The notes beneath the pieces are model-generated. The model worked only from the letters and a program-made list of their open reading frames with translations, had not been told where the DNA came from and did not search any database. This document shows positions 12,148-24,362 of a DNA stretch of 64,000 nt, one piece after another. A program made the translations under genes and the position numbers. Source of the stretch: Isoetes taiwanensis. Lineage: Eukaryota; Streptophyta; Lycopodiopsida; Isoetales; Isoetaceae. How positions within the stretch are numbered: the stretch's first letter is position 1; every line of letters starts with the position of its first letter. The stretch spans positions 2,875,842 through 2,939,841 of the forward strand of contig JAJEKV010000030.1 in assembly GCA_021234155.1 (NCBI GenBank), given 5' to 3'.

Positions 12148-12895
12148 TCCTGTGCCAGAAATTAGTTGAGATGGCTGACCATTTTTTTTGAAGGCCAACA
12201 ACAAATGGCCAAGAGCCCATAGCATGTTGTAGGGCTTACAGGTGATCTGTACCTCGCTTCTCCAGTTGTTTATTCAATAGTTTGAAAATTCAAACGTGGC
12301 AAGTGGGCAGCGCCCTTTATAAGTTAATTTTTTCTTTTTGCAACCCTAGACTCCGGACCATTGAGCACTAAAAACTCAAACCCCTTGTTGGTACTTGGTC
12401 TACTAGTATAATGTTCCATTAAAGCATTAGAAGATATGCAAGACTTCTTAGTGATTGACATAACTAGTTGTTAGCATCAAGGTGGAAATTGAGATATTAA
12501 CACTGTGGGGTTCAATCCAGCGGTTGGTATGGAAGACGACTTCATGATGTTGCCTTTAAATGTATGGCCTGGTGTGCTACTAACTACTTTTGGATCTCAC
12601 CGTCAAGTTTTCTTTTATGTTTGAAATCCTTATTGATAGCACACCAAAATAAGGCTACCTTCACATGTGAAGAGGCTTCTCACCCTAAAAATTTGAACGA
12701 GGTTGAGGTCGTCATCTAGAACAAGCTTCGATTTGGTCCCTTGTTTTTTTTTTTTTTTGAGGTCCTTAGGTTGGGGGGGCACCCTAAAAATTTGAACGAG
12801 AAGAGTGTTCTAAGAGTCTCTTTTTATTTTTGACTAGAAACGGTGCCACTGTTGTTGGGCATAAGTTAAACTGGTAAATCATACACAGTAGTAAT
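12148..12895. other. Intergenic, nothing recognised
   Basis: AT-rich DNA 3' of the transporter locus. The phrase caccctaaaaatttgaacga occurs twice (about 12681 and 12780), suggesting an old small duplication. No gene seen. Confidence 0.5.
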
Positions 12896-13210
12896 GAGAG
12901 AAAAGAACATTAATAATTTAAATGTACTCCACTGTTAAAACGTTTTAAGCCAATTTTAACTGGAATGTTTATCTATTTGAAAGACATGCTGTGCATGAAC
13001 TTAGTTGGTCTAAGTATGAGAGAAAAGAACATTAATAATTTAAATGTACTCCACTGTTAAAACGTTTTAAGCCAATTTTAACTGAAATGTTTATCTATTT
13101 GAAAGACATGCTGTGCATGAACTTAGTTGGTCTAAGTATGGGAACAACTTTAACTGGAGTGTCTATCTATTTGAAAAAAACGCATGTGCATGATTTTAGA
13201 TGGTTCAAAG
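12896..13210. repeat. 120-bp tandem repeat, two close copies plus a diverged third
   Basis: Starting at gagagaaaagaacatt, a 120-bp unit is repeated almost exactly (12896-13015 and 13016-13135). A third partial, diverged unit continues as aactttaactggagtgtcta. The array is followed at once by a LINE 3'-end remnant. Confidence 0.85.
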
Positions 13211-13257
13211 TTCTTTGGTTATGGAAACAACTATGGATCTTCAAATTGGTTCACCCG

Positions 13258-13299
13258 CCAATTGGTCTCCGTGGACGCTAAAAAACTATTCTATTCCTA
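13258..13299 (+). mobile_element. Extremely 5'-truncated LINE 3' end
   Basis: The string ccaattggtctccgtggacg followed by ctaaaaa and tattc-type tail repeats equals the 3' terminus of the LINE at 56.8-57.9 kb and is close to that of the LINE ending near 33.95 kb. Only about 30 bases plus tail are present, consistent with aborted target-primed reverse transcription. Confidence 0.75.
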
Positions 13300-16035
13300 A
13301 TAAGAACTGGAAGTAGGGCACATGCATACAGATGCGTGTAAAAAAGGACAAATGCTAAATATTTTAAGTAATTCCTTATTTTCGAAACTTCAAATTTAAG
13401 GGAGAACATCGGCAATTGCAGGAGCTGCTTCAGAACTTAAACTTGCATGACATTATGGTTTAAGGCATTTTCAATCGTTGGTCATTGGTTGAGCCGGGGT
13501 AAATGCACGTTCGCGCTCAACCACGGACTCCAAATCATTGCCTTCGACAGGGCTTAGGCTCAAACTCTAAATGGGTAACCATCACTATGTCAATGTTTTA
13601 AAATAGCAATTTTGATTCATTATTTCGTATGTTATCAAGTATCAAGTACTCTATTGTCTTGAAGTAGCAATTTGAATTGATTGTGAAAATATGACTTTGA
13701 ACTATGATTTAAGCCACTTCACCCTCCGGCCATGGAGGGCAACCCTCCGTGCGCAGCACCTTGTTGGAATTGATTTTACAATAGACAATATAGCACCCTA
13801 AGTTTAGCGTAGGATGCATTCTAGACTACAACAACTTTGTACTCATTGAATGTGGTAAATTTAAGCCATGCATATTTTGCTAAGGTCCATGGTAAGTTGT
13901 TTAGGATTATCAACTAGGCTTTATGGTTTATGGGACATAAGATTTAGGATTTAAGATTTAGGATTCAATGGTAAAGCAAAGGAAAGATAAAGCTGTCATG
14001 AATATACGCAAAACCAAGGGAAAATACGCAATAAATATGCTGGAACACTAGAAATTCTTGATAGATCAAAGCAAATTAGAGGGGTTTGAGCAATAATTCA
14101 TGCATTGAGTTATCAACTCATATGTAATTGTGTTTCAAATTTTTCTTTTTTCTTTTTTTTATTTTCTTGGTTCTCCGCCGCAATCTAAATGCAGCGGAGT
14201 GTGCCATGTGTAGCTATCCCAGCAACATCAATCATCAAGAGAAGTTCGAGGTCCGGAGCTAGATAGATTGCACCGCCATTGCCGGATTTGGGAAGCGACG
14301 TCAAATACTGTTCAGTTTCTTGTGTTGCGGCAGAGGAATAGCATCTCAGTAAGGTGTCGAACACTTTTTTTTTGCCAATCTCAGCAGCCTGCTTCTAGAA
14401 GCCCTTTTGAAGCAGCCCTGCTTCTAGATCGTTGGGCCTGCTTCTAGATCGTTGGGCTATGTCGGATTTGAGTTGGGCGCGTCGGATTTGAAGGTGGAAA
14501 AATCGGATTTGAGTTGGGTTTGTCGGATTTGAAGGTCTGGCTATGTCGGATTGATTTGGGTGCGGCCGGATAAGGATTTTGATTTTTTGGTTCTTGGGGA
14601 ACACATGCGCCATTGGCAGATTCTAATCCGTGATCCTTGCCCTCCAATCGGGAGCGCTTTTGTTTCATTCTGTTGCCATGGAATTGGATGTTCATCTGCA
14701 CAAAAATTTGGATCCAACACCTCCCAAGTGGCCCAGATCTTTTCTTGCAGCAGCGCATCCCAATCCGGTATTCTTCCATTCCGGCCACACTAATCCTCAT
14801 TTCTTGAGCTCACAAATCCGTCTGTATGCCTAAAATTTTAGTTCGGGATTAGGCTGCCAGATCCAAGCCGCGCGTATTCTGGGCATGGCAGCTGTAACCC
14901 GGCTGGATATGGCGGAGGATAAGAATTTGGGTTTAGCAGGATAGGGCAGTAGGGTAGTGATCTAGGGCCAAGAACTGGGCTCGAATGCAGCAGATTTGTT
15001 TGCAAATCGGGGGAGTTTTGCGATCCAAATCGCTGGAACTGGGCCATTTTTCTTCAATCGGAAGGGCAGCCGGAACAGGCAGATTGGGATTATGGTGGTG
15101 TGAAAAAATTCTATGACTATGTCGAACGTAACCTCGGCTACGGGCGAGGCAAGTGCTTCATCTGGAAATAGAGGAGACAGCGGAGGAGTTCCAGCTCCTC
15201 AAGCTCAGCCCCTCGCCGCTGCAGCACAAACTGCTTCTGGGCATAAGAATGGCAGAGCTCTCTGAGCCATAGCCAGACCTGCCCTTTGTTTGTTAGTTTG
15301 CTCGTATAAGTAACAGGATTGTGCAGTCCAAAACATGAGTTGGACCCCGTGCATTTCCTTTCACTCTGTTCCGCACCACGGCCTTGGCCACCCAAGATTC
15401 TATTCTAACTGCATTTTTTTGCCTTTACGGGATCTGCCATAGCCAGACCTTGGTGCTAATAAGCTAAACCCTAGCCCACTAACTAAACAACAAACTACTC
15501 ACCGATAATAATGTGAATAGTTTAGTTAGCCTCTTTTTAGTATGATTGACACCAACCTCGTTTACAAATGATTACAACAATCATATCCACTTCTTCTATG
15601 CCCCTCTTTCTTCTATATTTTTGTTTTTCCTTTTTTTTGGGAAGGTCAAGTTTTAGAAACAAAGCAACAATGAGAAAAAACAAGGTGTTCTGCGCAAAGA
15701 CTTGCCCTCCGGTTTCAACTAGAAAACACAAAGCAACAATGAGAAAAAATGGCACGCACGCCAAACCTCCATAGTTTGATATAATCCATTTTCTACATCT
15801 CAAAGTTCCACTCCATGAGTTCGTTTGAGTTATCAAGTAAAATTTTGATTCAATAACTTACATGAAGTCCACTCTAGTGCTTCCAAACAATTTTCGTGCA
15901 TCTACTATTCTTTGTATAAGTCAAAGCTTCCAGAGTACTACTCTGTGCAAAACTGGCTAGTTAGGAAATTCTGCACTAGATGTTTATTGTTCCTTTATAG
16001 AACAACTTGATAATGAAGCACTGCTCCATAGCCTG
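13300..16035. other. Intergenic, minor internal repeats only
   Basis: No gene recognised. Small repeats are visible: tgcttctagatcgttgggc twice near 14419-14458, gtcggatttgagttggg-type phrases four times at 14460-14560, and aaagcaacaatgagaaaaaa twice at 15661-15750. Confidence 0.5.
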
Positions 16036-16168
16036 TGGCACAGCCAAAAGATATAAAAATCCACCTTTGCATTTCAAGAACATCTCTCGCACCATTCCAA
16101 AGATATAAAATCCCTTTTGCGTTCCAAGAACATCTTTCACACCATTCCACAGATATACAAACCCCCCT
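16036..16168. repeat. Tandem repeat of about 58 bp, two to three units
   Basis: Units share the order agatata, a cc(a/c)cctttgc-like phrase, ttccaagaacatct and caccattccac. They differ by several substitutions. The repeat lies just before the second hairpin copy. Confidence 0.65.
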
Positions 16169-16189
16169 TTGCAGGAGTTAGTCGGGGAA

Positions 16190-16235
16190 GAGAAATGTTC
16201 GCGGCGGCCTTGGCCGCCGCGATAAATTTCTTGTA
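16190..16235 (+). repeat. GC-rich hairpin repeat, copy 2
   Basis: Identical in layout to the 6418 copy: gagaaatgttc, cgcggcggcc tt ggccgccgcg, ataaatttcttgta. The preceding gtcggggaa resembles the gttggtgaa preceding the copies at 35373 and 40920, so the conserved block extends to the left. Confidence 0.85.
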
Positions 16236-17523
16236 ACATACAATTAGATTTTATATGATACATTTATAACCCTCACTCTAAACATTAAATCCCGAGCAAA
16301 TTACCAATTATTATGATGCGTAATGGTCCAATTATTATCAATATGAAATGTACATATTTTTCATCTTTCTTCATATATAGCTCTACATAGGGTTTAGGTA
16401 ATATAGGAGAATATCAAATGAATGTTGCATAATCCCTTGGGATTCTCCATAGGAGCCTAGGATTGAATGGAATTTTCATGAAGTTTCACAAAATTTTAAA
16501 TGTAATGGCAATGAATAATGGGTCATCTTTGACACACCGTTCATGCAAAACTTTCCAAGAAGCTCTCAACATGGAATCTCTTAGATTTTAAGAGAATCTG
16601 AAAATTCTCGTCGAATTCTTTAAATACGTTTTGACTTCGACCTTGCCTAAGGCGGCAATCATTCATTTGTAAAATCAACCACCTTTCATACTGAAATATT
16701 TGTACAAAAATTTGAGAATAATTCTTGGAATTTCTTGCGTGCACACTCTTTATCTGTATGTTCATCCAATGTTGAAAGAATAATGCTTTCATGCACACAA
16801 TTTGGTAGAAGTATAGTTATAATGCCCATCAAAATTTAGTAAAGTTCCACCCATGCAGTTTTATGTACACAACTTGGTTGAACTATAATATGATTGGTTG
16901 CCATCATATACTTACTTCTTTATCATCATACTCTTTGCAAAATCTCAATGAATATAAATCTAATAAAGGTTTACTGATGCAATACATAATCGATCTCATA
17001 CAGTCCTTAAATAATAAGGGACTTGTATACATGTATAGATATAGACAAGATGCTAACGCATCAAGGGGTTGCCCGTTGGATAACTATGCAAGTGGCATTA
17101 TAAAAGGTCAATAAAATATGACATTGATCCATGGAACGTGCAATTGTTGGTTAAGGAAATACGATTTCGATACATGAAACAACAAAGAGGAGATCCCACA
17201 AAGCTCCCCTGTGCTTCGCTACCTCTAGGCGATGCCAGGAATCAGAGGTCGCATCCCCACCTTCCGCCCGGCTCCAGTGAAATCCACACCGTGAAAACGT
17301 CTTGATGGACCCCTCAAATCCCAAAATTCTACAACCGTTGATAAAGAATATGCCACAATATTCTTAAATCACGGCCATCTATGCGTCTTGCCCCATACTC
17401 CCCAAGGGTTGGCCTACGGGCAACCCAAAAAAAGGCGCAGCGGATTAAAAAGGCACACCGGTTTTTGTTTTTAAGGGAAAGGAGGGGGGGCGTTCTTGCA
17501 AAAATGAAGTTTGTGTTCCGTAT
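16236..17523. other. Intergenic, no gene recognised
   Basis: AT-rich sequence upstream of the hydrolase gene. ORFs are short and without motifs. Confidence 0.5.
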
Positions 17524-17630
17524 ACAGGAATGTCAATTTACTTGACATTCCTGAGATGGAAACAGGGCGACGCGCGGAGCGCGGAGCCCTGTTGACATCT
17601 CAGGAATGTCAAGTAAATTGACATTACTGT
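17524..17630. repeat. Long inverted repeat (45-bp arms) upstream of the hydrolase gene
   Basis: The arms are 17524-17568 and 17586-17630 and match at 42 of 45 positions around a GC-rich 17-base loop (gacgcgcggagcgcgga). Each arm contains a smaller palindrome, aatgtcaatttacttgacat plus t. It ends 169 bases before the first ATG of the hydrolase. It could be a small MITE, a cruciform or a source of hairpin RNA. Partial echoes (aatgtcgggtaaaaa, aatgtcagttaaatg) follow at about 17688-17720. Confidence 0.85.
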
Positions 17631-17799
17631 AACGTGGAAGACAGTTATGATCCATTCCGTCGCCAAGAATGGTGGGTAAAAATCCGGAATGTCGGGTAAA
17701 AACTCTGAATGTCAGTTAAATGAATGAAACTAAAATTTATTAACATTCCTGAATTAGAAACGCGCCACGTGGCAAGGCGCTACTGGTGGACGCGGCGGA

Positions 17800-18888
17800 A
17801 TGGATCGTAACTGTTTTTTACGGTTGTTGAAGCGCCTGCGGCCACGCCCATCGAAGGCAGCAACCTATCATTCTAAGGTTCCGCTCCACATTCAGGAAGC
17901 TTTAGGAGCTCACAAGTACACGGTAATTTTGTTGCATGGGCGAGGCTGTACTGGGCCGGAATTCGCTGCAGCCCTAGCTGCCATGTCCACCTCTTCACCA
18001 GGCCTTAATCTCTTTAGTTCTTTGCCTGGTGTGAGATGGGTGTTTCCAAGCGCGGAGTTGCAAAGCGGCTGGTTTAAGGCGTCTCTACGTGATCCAACCT
18101 TTGAGCGGGTAAGCTAGCTCGAAACTTTACCTAAGCAGGGCAGTTTTTATTTCTTTCGACTATTTGTATCCAAAAACGAGCCTGTACATGTTGATTACTT
18201 AATCCAAGTCACTGATTAAAGGAAATTTCATATCATAGCCCCCTCTTTTCTTGTATGATGCAAGAATAAACAAACTTAAACCTTGTTTTGTGGTTTTGTG
18301 CAGAAAAGCCTTAGGTCTGGCCTTAGGTCTTGCGTTCAATACGTGCAGGAAGTGCTTGAGGATGAAATTCGAGTGCTAGGCGGTGCTGCTGAGAGGGTGG
18401 TGCTGGGTGGGGTGAGCCAGGGACAAGCTGCAGCTCTACATGTCCTGCTTTCAAGCCATTGCAAATTGGGAGCTTTCGTTGGTGCTTGTGGGTGGTTACC
18501 TCTAGCAAAGAAGATTGAACTAATGGGTGATGTTACCAAGTGTCTAAGAAAGGAATTAGGGCTGGGAAAGGAGGCTCAAGACGATGGCCTCTCTTCTTCT
18601 TCTTCTAAATCTTCCTCTTCCTCTTCCTCTTCTTCTAAATCTTTTTCTTCGCTGGTTGGCATGCCTGTGTTCTTGGGGCATGGTACATTTGACACCACTG
18701 TCTGTGTGGAGCTAGGAAGGCAGGCTTGCAGTATCCTCAGGCAGATGAAGATGGACGTTGTGTGGAAAGAGTATGTGGGTGCAGAACTAGAAGGGCACTG
18801 GCTGAAGGAACCCGAGGAACTTGATGACATTGTTGACTTCTTGAAGACCCACTTAGGGATTCACACACAGTGTGTTGTTGCCACATGA
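17800..18888 (+). CDS. Acyl-protein thioesterase / carboxylesterase-like alpha/beta hydrolase, two exons
   Basis: Family members hydrolyse thioester- or ester-linked acyl groups, for example in protein depalmitoylation. Exon 1 is 17800-18108 and exon 2 is 18304-18888, joined in phase 0 by gagcgg|gtaagc and gtgcag|aaaagc, giving 297 residues. The start is the first ATG of the open exon. Visible motifs are VILLHGRGCTGPEFAAAL (oxyanion loop), VRWVFPSAELQSGWF, GGVSQGQAAAL (nucleophile Ser in GxSxG), GMPVFLGHGTFDTTV (Asp of the triad) and ELEGHWLKEPEELDDIVDFL (His). The length is somewhat above the usual 220-260 residues because of a serine/lysine tract (about residues 200-220) before the last catalytic segment. 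The N-terminus is basic and could be a weak organelle signal. This is the most convincing intact gene in the window. Confidence 0.85.
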
Positions 18889-21824
18889 TGCATAACTGCG
18901 ACCGTCCTGGCAAAAAAAAGGAACTGTATGTGTGTTCACATGCATCTTAGTCTGGGGCAGGGTTTTTCCCCAATTCTGTTCATATTTTTGAGAAAATTTA
19001 GTTGAAGCCGAAAGCTGTGGAATGAAGTCTCTTAAAAATGTGAAGCAATATCATGATGTTTAAAGGCAGATGCTTGTCTTCCTTGCTTGTTCACACTGGT
19101 TGGTAGATGTTTGTAAGTGGTTGGTATATGTACCTGGGCAAGTTGAAGAATGGCAGATTCTTTTAGTTCAAATAAGTAGCTCTGTGTACAATGGGCTGGG
19201 TTTTAGCTGAATGAAGATCGACAGATCATTGTGGGTGTGCCTCTACGGCTGTTCATTCTCTTGGCTTTCACAAATACGTTTATTTCGGTATCCCGTAACT
19301 GAAAACACGCATTTCTTAGAGCTTTCCCGACGGCAGACCATGTGTTAAGTATGCATTAGAAATGACTCATCACATACATGTCTATCTGTTGCAAAAGTGG
19401 TCAGCCAAAACATCAAATAGTTTGCAACATGGCAAGAATTGGCTATAGAAGATTTGTCATGCAGGACAGATGCAAAATAGCATCCTCCTCATTCCATCTT
19501 AGTAGGCTATCTTTCTGCCAAGCTTTAGAAATGCATGTACCATATAAGCATCCATCCCCTTGGTGCATTCTTTATGTTCTGCAGCTTTTTAAAGCCCTGT
19601 GTTTGGTAAAATGTGTTGCCTTTTTTACCACTGTCAATCAAATAATGGTGCAGAGATCTAAATCATCTGGACCGCTGATGTAGTAACCATCATTTTCCAA
19701 GATAATCTCCCTTGGCAATACTAGAGGCCTTTCTCTTATGGGATGTTTTTATCTTGTTTTCTGGACCGCTGATCTGGAGAATATTCTCAGATCAAGGGCC
19801 CTTAATTTTTTGCACAGGTACCCCCACGAAAGTTTCAATGGTGCAAAACAGACCAATGGTTGGTGCCACAAAAAAATAAAAAGAATGGAAAAGCCATTGA
19901 AGCCGGCTATGGACTGCCGGAATGAATACTCAGACTAACAGCAAATGATAGAAAGGGCAAAGCACGCATGCAGCCCGATGGGCCTCAACTTTCAGAGGTA
20001 GACAGCTGACAAAACAGAATCACAAACGTAGTTGCAAGTATTTCTGTACCCAAGATGGTCTGAAAGTAAGCAGTGGTTTTTCTTAAGAAGCAGCAAATAA
20101 AGGACCAGTCATGAATTTAGATTGTCATTCAACACATCGTGATTCCTGTAAGATAACCAATACCGGTTGTACGATACAAGCGACCTATTTGACAAACGGT
20201 TTTCTTCACCGCAAATCAGGACTACAAATGACGGCTCAAATCAGAGAGGAGCCATTCACGCTGGAATCTGCGCGAAATGCCATGAGCTCCTACACACCAT
20301 AAGGAAAAAAATACAGCAGTGTTATCTCTGCTTCCACTCATGGCAAGCCCTGCAGTGCCGGCACATCACCTCTCCACACCTGCACTCAATATTCCGGCAC
20401 TCCTCCAACCGGCATCTGCATCTGCATCCTTTTCCTGTTTCTGCATCCTTTTCCTATTTGAACCTGCTCTGTTTCAACCTATTCGAACCTGCTCTATTTG
20501 CCTGGCATGGTCGGAAGATGGCCGGAAAGGAGAGAGGATGCCCTGCCGTGCAGCATCAGATCTGCCAAATGGAAACCTCAGATCAGCATCAAATCTTTCT
20601 CTGCTCTGCTGCTCTTGCCAAAAAAAGAAGGGATCATCCCTTCTTATCCACGCCCTACAAAAAGGGCTCCAATTTTATTCTTATTCTTCTGCACACGTCC
20701 AAAATAAGCTATGTAAACACCCAAAAAAGCAACATGACCTCTAAATCACATTAAGCTCCTCAAATATGGCAATATATACCATTTTTTATACAATACAATA
20801 CCACAATCTTAGTCCCACCATTGCCAGAATACCTTCCCCAAATACCAAACGAATTGGGCAAACATAATCTCCCTTGATGCGTCTTATAGTCCACCAACCA
20901 CGTCTGACCACTTACAAACATCTAGAGACTTACAAAACATAACCTGGAACACTACGCCCTTTACTTTGTTTACCATATTAGCACATCTTTTCTTCTCGGA
21001 CTTCAGGTTCAATACGGCATCTATGATGCAAGATAAGTTTGCGTGGTATATGCTGAATTCTGAGTCGGAAGATTTGGGTTGAGGCCCTCTTTGATTTTTT
21101 CAAAATTTCAATCCATTACTCCAGTATTATATCAAGCTTCTGTAACTTAGGGTATACCATTTCACATCAGCCATTATAGTTTAGCATAATAGTTTCAGGG
21201 CTGTGGCAACTCATGCTTTTCACTCTAACGTCAGAATTCCAGAATTCCGAACTTTGCAAGCAAGATGTTAGACCCGCAAGAACTTTTCTCGGCAAAGAAA
21301 ATACATTGGGCTTGGAAACAGGCTATTATTATTAGCAGCAGTATTGTGGATTCTTAAACCTGAGCTGGCGAGCTAGTTAAACGTGGCTGGAAATTTCTTC
21401 AAATGATAAAGCTCATGATGAACAACATCATCTTCATGATCGTTGATATTTAAACAGTGATCGTGACCCATATGAACAATGAACAGTGATCCCGACTCAT
21501 ATGAATTGGGTGTGGAGATCCGACGAACATTGATTGAACATATAGTCTTCATTTGATTTATTGTGTTTGAGGATGATGGGTTTTACTCAACTTGATGAAC
21601 TTCATCACTTTCACATTTCAACTTGATAACGACTGGTGTTTATCTTGATGTGCTTTCTTTTACTTGATAATTGTCTCTTCTTACTCGTATGACCAAAATT
21701 TATTTGATATTGTAAGCTAGGACCAAATTGACATCCAAATGGATGCATTATGATAGTTACTAAAGGCTTAGCTTAACCAGAAAGTGGAAGTATACTCATT
21801 CTAGAAGTTAAAAAGAAAAAAAAG
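18889..21824. other. Intergenic, no gene recognised
   Basis: The first few hundred bases are presumably the 3' UTR and flank of the hydrolase gene. The rest holds only short ORFs, such as 195 codons at 20167-20754, with no family resemblance and biased composition. Confidence 0.5.
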
Positions 21825-22067
21825 GAACTTAACGAAAGGCATGTGCGAAGCAATTGCCATTAGCATTAAGTTAAAAAAAAAATAACTAACGGGCGAATGT
21901 GTGAAGCCATTGCCGTTAGCATTAAGTTAGGCTAACTTAATAGGCATCTATGCAAAGAAATTGCCGTGAGCACTAACTTAACCAAGACGTGTGCGAACAC
22001 ATTTTTATTCTGTCGTTAAGTTAAAAAAAAAAACCTAACTTGTTTTAGTTCAAAAGGATTTAACTAG
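21825..22067. repeat. Degenerate repeat of about 60 bp with gcattaagtta
   Basis: Four loosely repeated units share the order g(t/a)gtgcgaa, aattgcc, ttagcattaagtta and a short A run. The last unit (about 21937-22067) also belongs to the larger segmental duplication. Confidence 0.6.
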
Positions 22068-24362
22068 CACTACAAGAGAAGGGGTCAATTAGTGTTAGCA
22101 AAACGTCACCACAGCATTGGCAAATATACTTTATGACATTATTGGTAACATATATCCGTAGGTGATGCTATAGGTGACACAATTTCTGTCAGGAATAGAG
22201 TCACAATCTGTGTTACTAAGAGTGTCAGTAATTTTATTATGACGCTATAGATATTGCTATTAGCATCAATCATAGCGTCACTAGTTGTTACACATATAGC
22301 ATCAGTGTTAATGGCACTAATGACATTATAAGTGATGTTATTAACAACAATTATAGCGTTACTTGTTGTTACGCATATAGCATCAGTATTAACTAGTGAC
22401 ATCATAGGTGGTGTTATTAGCATCAATAACTTAGTCTTGGTGCGAACATAAGGGTCTCTTATGGGTTTAAATGGGCAGTTAGAAAAATTAACTTAATCTT
22501 AACTTAACGGCGGGTGCTAAGATACCCTTAGACCATTACTTATGAGTTGCTCCAAGACCACTTTTGGCAACCCCAAAATGCCCCGCGATGCATCTCGTGA
22601 GTAAAACCCCATTCTAGACCTTTAGTACTCCAAAATGAAAAACTAATAGCATAATCGATCTTAAAAACATCGATGCCAAAATTCTACTCGTCTTATTTAT
22701 CTTAAAGTCTTTTAGTTAAGGTTTTTAATAACACAAAATTAAAACCCACTTTCCTTATCTCGTGATTTAATTGCTACAACTATTCCTGCATCTTTGGAGT
22801 TGCTAAAGTATCATAATTCTTTTATCAATCATTATCCGTTAGTGAATTTACTTATTTAAACCATGTATCTCCACTTTGAATGATTCATTCAGACCGTCTT
22901 TATCCAATTTGCTAGACAACTTGAGCTAGAGTGCCCTTCTTATTTAGTTATTAGCAAATTGACATGACAATAATGTAACAAAAACACAACAAAGCAATGG
23001 CTAAAATAAATATAAACAAACCAAAAGGCGAATAAGACGTCCTAAACCTGCGCCATCGTGGCAGTTCCTAGAAGGTCACGATTTATTAAGTGAAAGTCTC
23101 TTCAAGGAAAAGCGGCCCTTTAAAGTGAGTTTAGCATGACCATGCGCAACCCACGCCAAAGGAACTATATTCTCATATTCAATTTTTCCTACCCACATCA
23201 GTATTAGTGTCAGTTCTAACTAGTGACATCATAGGTGGTGTTATTAGCATCAAATGTAATAGCACCTTCATTGTCACAAATTTCGTCGATGTTTTGTGGC
23301 CATAGCATGTGCCACAATAGTTGTTGCTACTAATAGCATTAATATTGTCATATAATGTTCCGTCATTATTATCAAGCTAATCCATCGCCACATCCAGGTC
23401 AGTAGCACCCTCGCTCTAAATGGTGCTCTATTCTATCTCCACAACTTGATAACTTAATAGGCGTCTATGCAAAGAAATTGCCGTGAGCACTAACTTAACC
23501 AAGACGTGTGCGAACACATTTTTATTTTGTCGTTAAGTTAAAAAAAAATAACCTAACTTGTTTTAGTTCAAAAGGATTTAACTAGTTTCCATTATGTTAA
23601 AGTCTTAACGAAAGTTAACTTAGTCTTGGTGCGAACATAAGGGTCTCTTATAGGTTTAACTGGGCAGTTAGAAAAATTAACTTAATCTTAACTTAACGGC
23701 GGGTGCTAAGATACCCTTAGACCATTACTTATGAGTTGCTCCAAGACCACTTTTGGCAACCCCAAAATGCCCCGAGATGCATCTCGTGAGTAAAACCCCA
23801 TTCTAGACCTTTAGTACTCCAAAATGAAAAACTAATAGCAAAATCGATCTTAAAAACATCGATGCCAAAATTCTACTCGTCTTATTTATCTTAAAGTCTT
23901 TTAGCTAAGGTTTTTAATAACTCAAAATTAAAACCCACTTTCCTTATCTCGTGATTTAATTGATACAACTATTCCTGCATTTTCGGAGTTGCTAAAGTAT
24001 CATAATTCTTTTATCAATCATTATCCGTTAGTGAATTTACTTATTTAAACCATGTATTTCCACTTTGAATGATTCATTCAGACCGTTTTTATCCAATTTG
24101 CTAGACAACTTGAGCTAGAGTGCCCTTCTTATTTAGTTATTAGCAAATTGACATGACAATAATGTAACAAAAACATAAAATAAATATAAACAAACCAAAA
24201 CGCACATAAGACGTCCGAACCCTGCGCCATTGTGGCAGTTCCTAGAAGGTCACGATTTATTAAGTGAAAGTCTCTTCAAGGAAAAGCGGCCCTTTAAAGA
24301 TGACCATGCGCAACCCACGCCAAAGGAACTATATTCTCATATTCAATTTTTCCTACCCACAT
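21937..24362. repeat. Segmental tandem duplication, two copies
   Basis: The block 21937-22067 plus 22431-23203 is repeated at 23453-23587 and 23617-24362 with high identity and a few small indels. In the first copy a 363-bp CACTA-like fragment replaces about 30 bases that the second copy retains (tttccattatgttaaagtct and onward, from 23586). The spacer 23204-23452 contains another piece of the same CACTA-like subterminal repeat. No coding capacity is seen. Confidence 0.85.
22068..22430 (+). mobile_element. CACTA-like element fragment (5' end with subterminal repeats)
   Basis: It begins cactacaagagaag, the typical CACTA/En-Spm terminus, directly after tag. Inside, tatagcatcagt, gtcactagttgttac and gttattagcatcaa recur with a period of about 75 bases, as in subterminal repeats. 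No matching cttgtagtg end is found at the right edge, so the element is incomplete. Confidence 0.6.

Noticed and set aside
20167-20754. 195-codon plus-strand ORF
   Set aside because: No family motif, heavy His/Ser/Leu bias, and a second overlapping 141-codon frame is equally open; no exon signals support it.
22431-24362. Pair of direct repeats of about 750 bp as LTRs of a small retrotransposon
   Set aside because: The duplicated block extends beyond the presumed LTR on the left (21937-22067), no primer-binding site follows the first copy, and ends are not TG...CA. A segmental duplication fits better.
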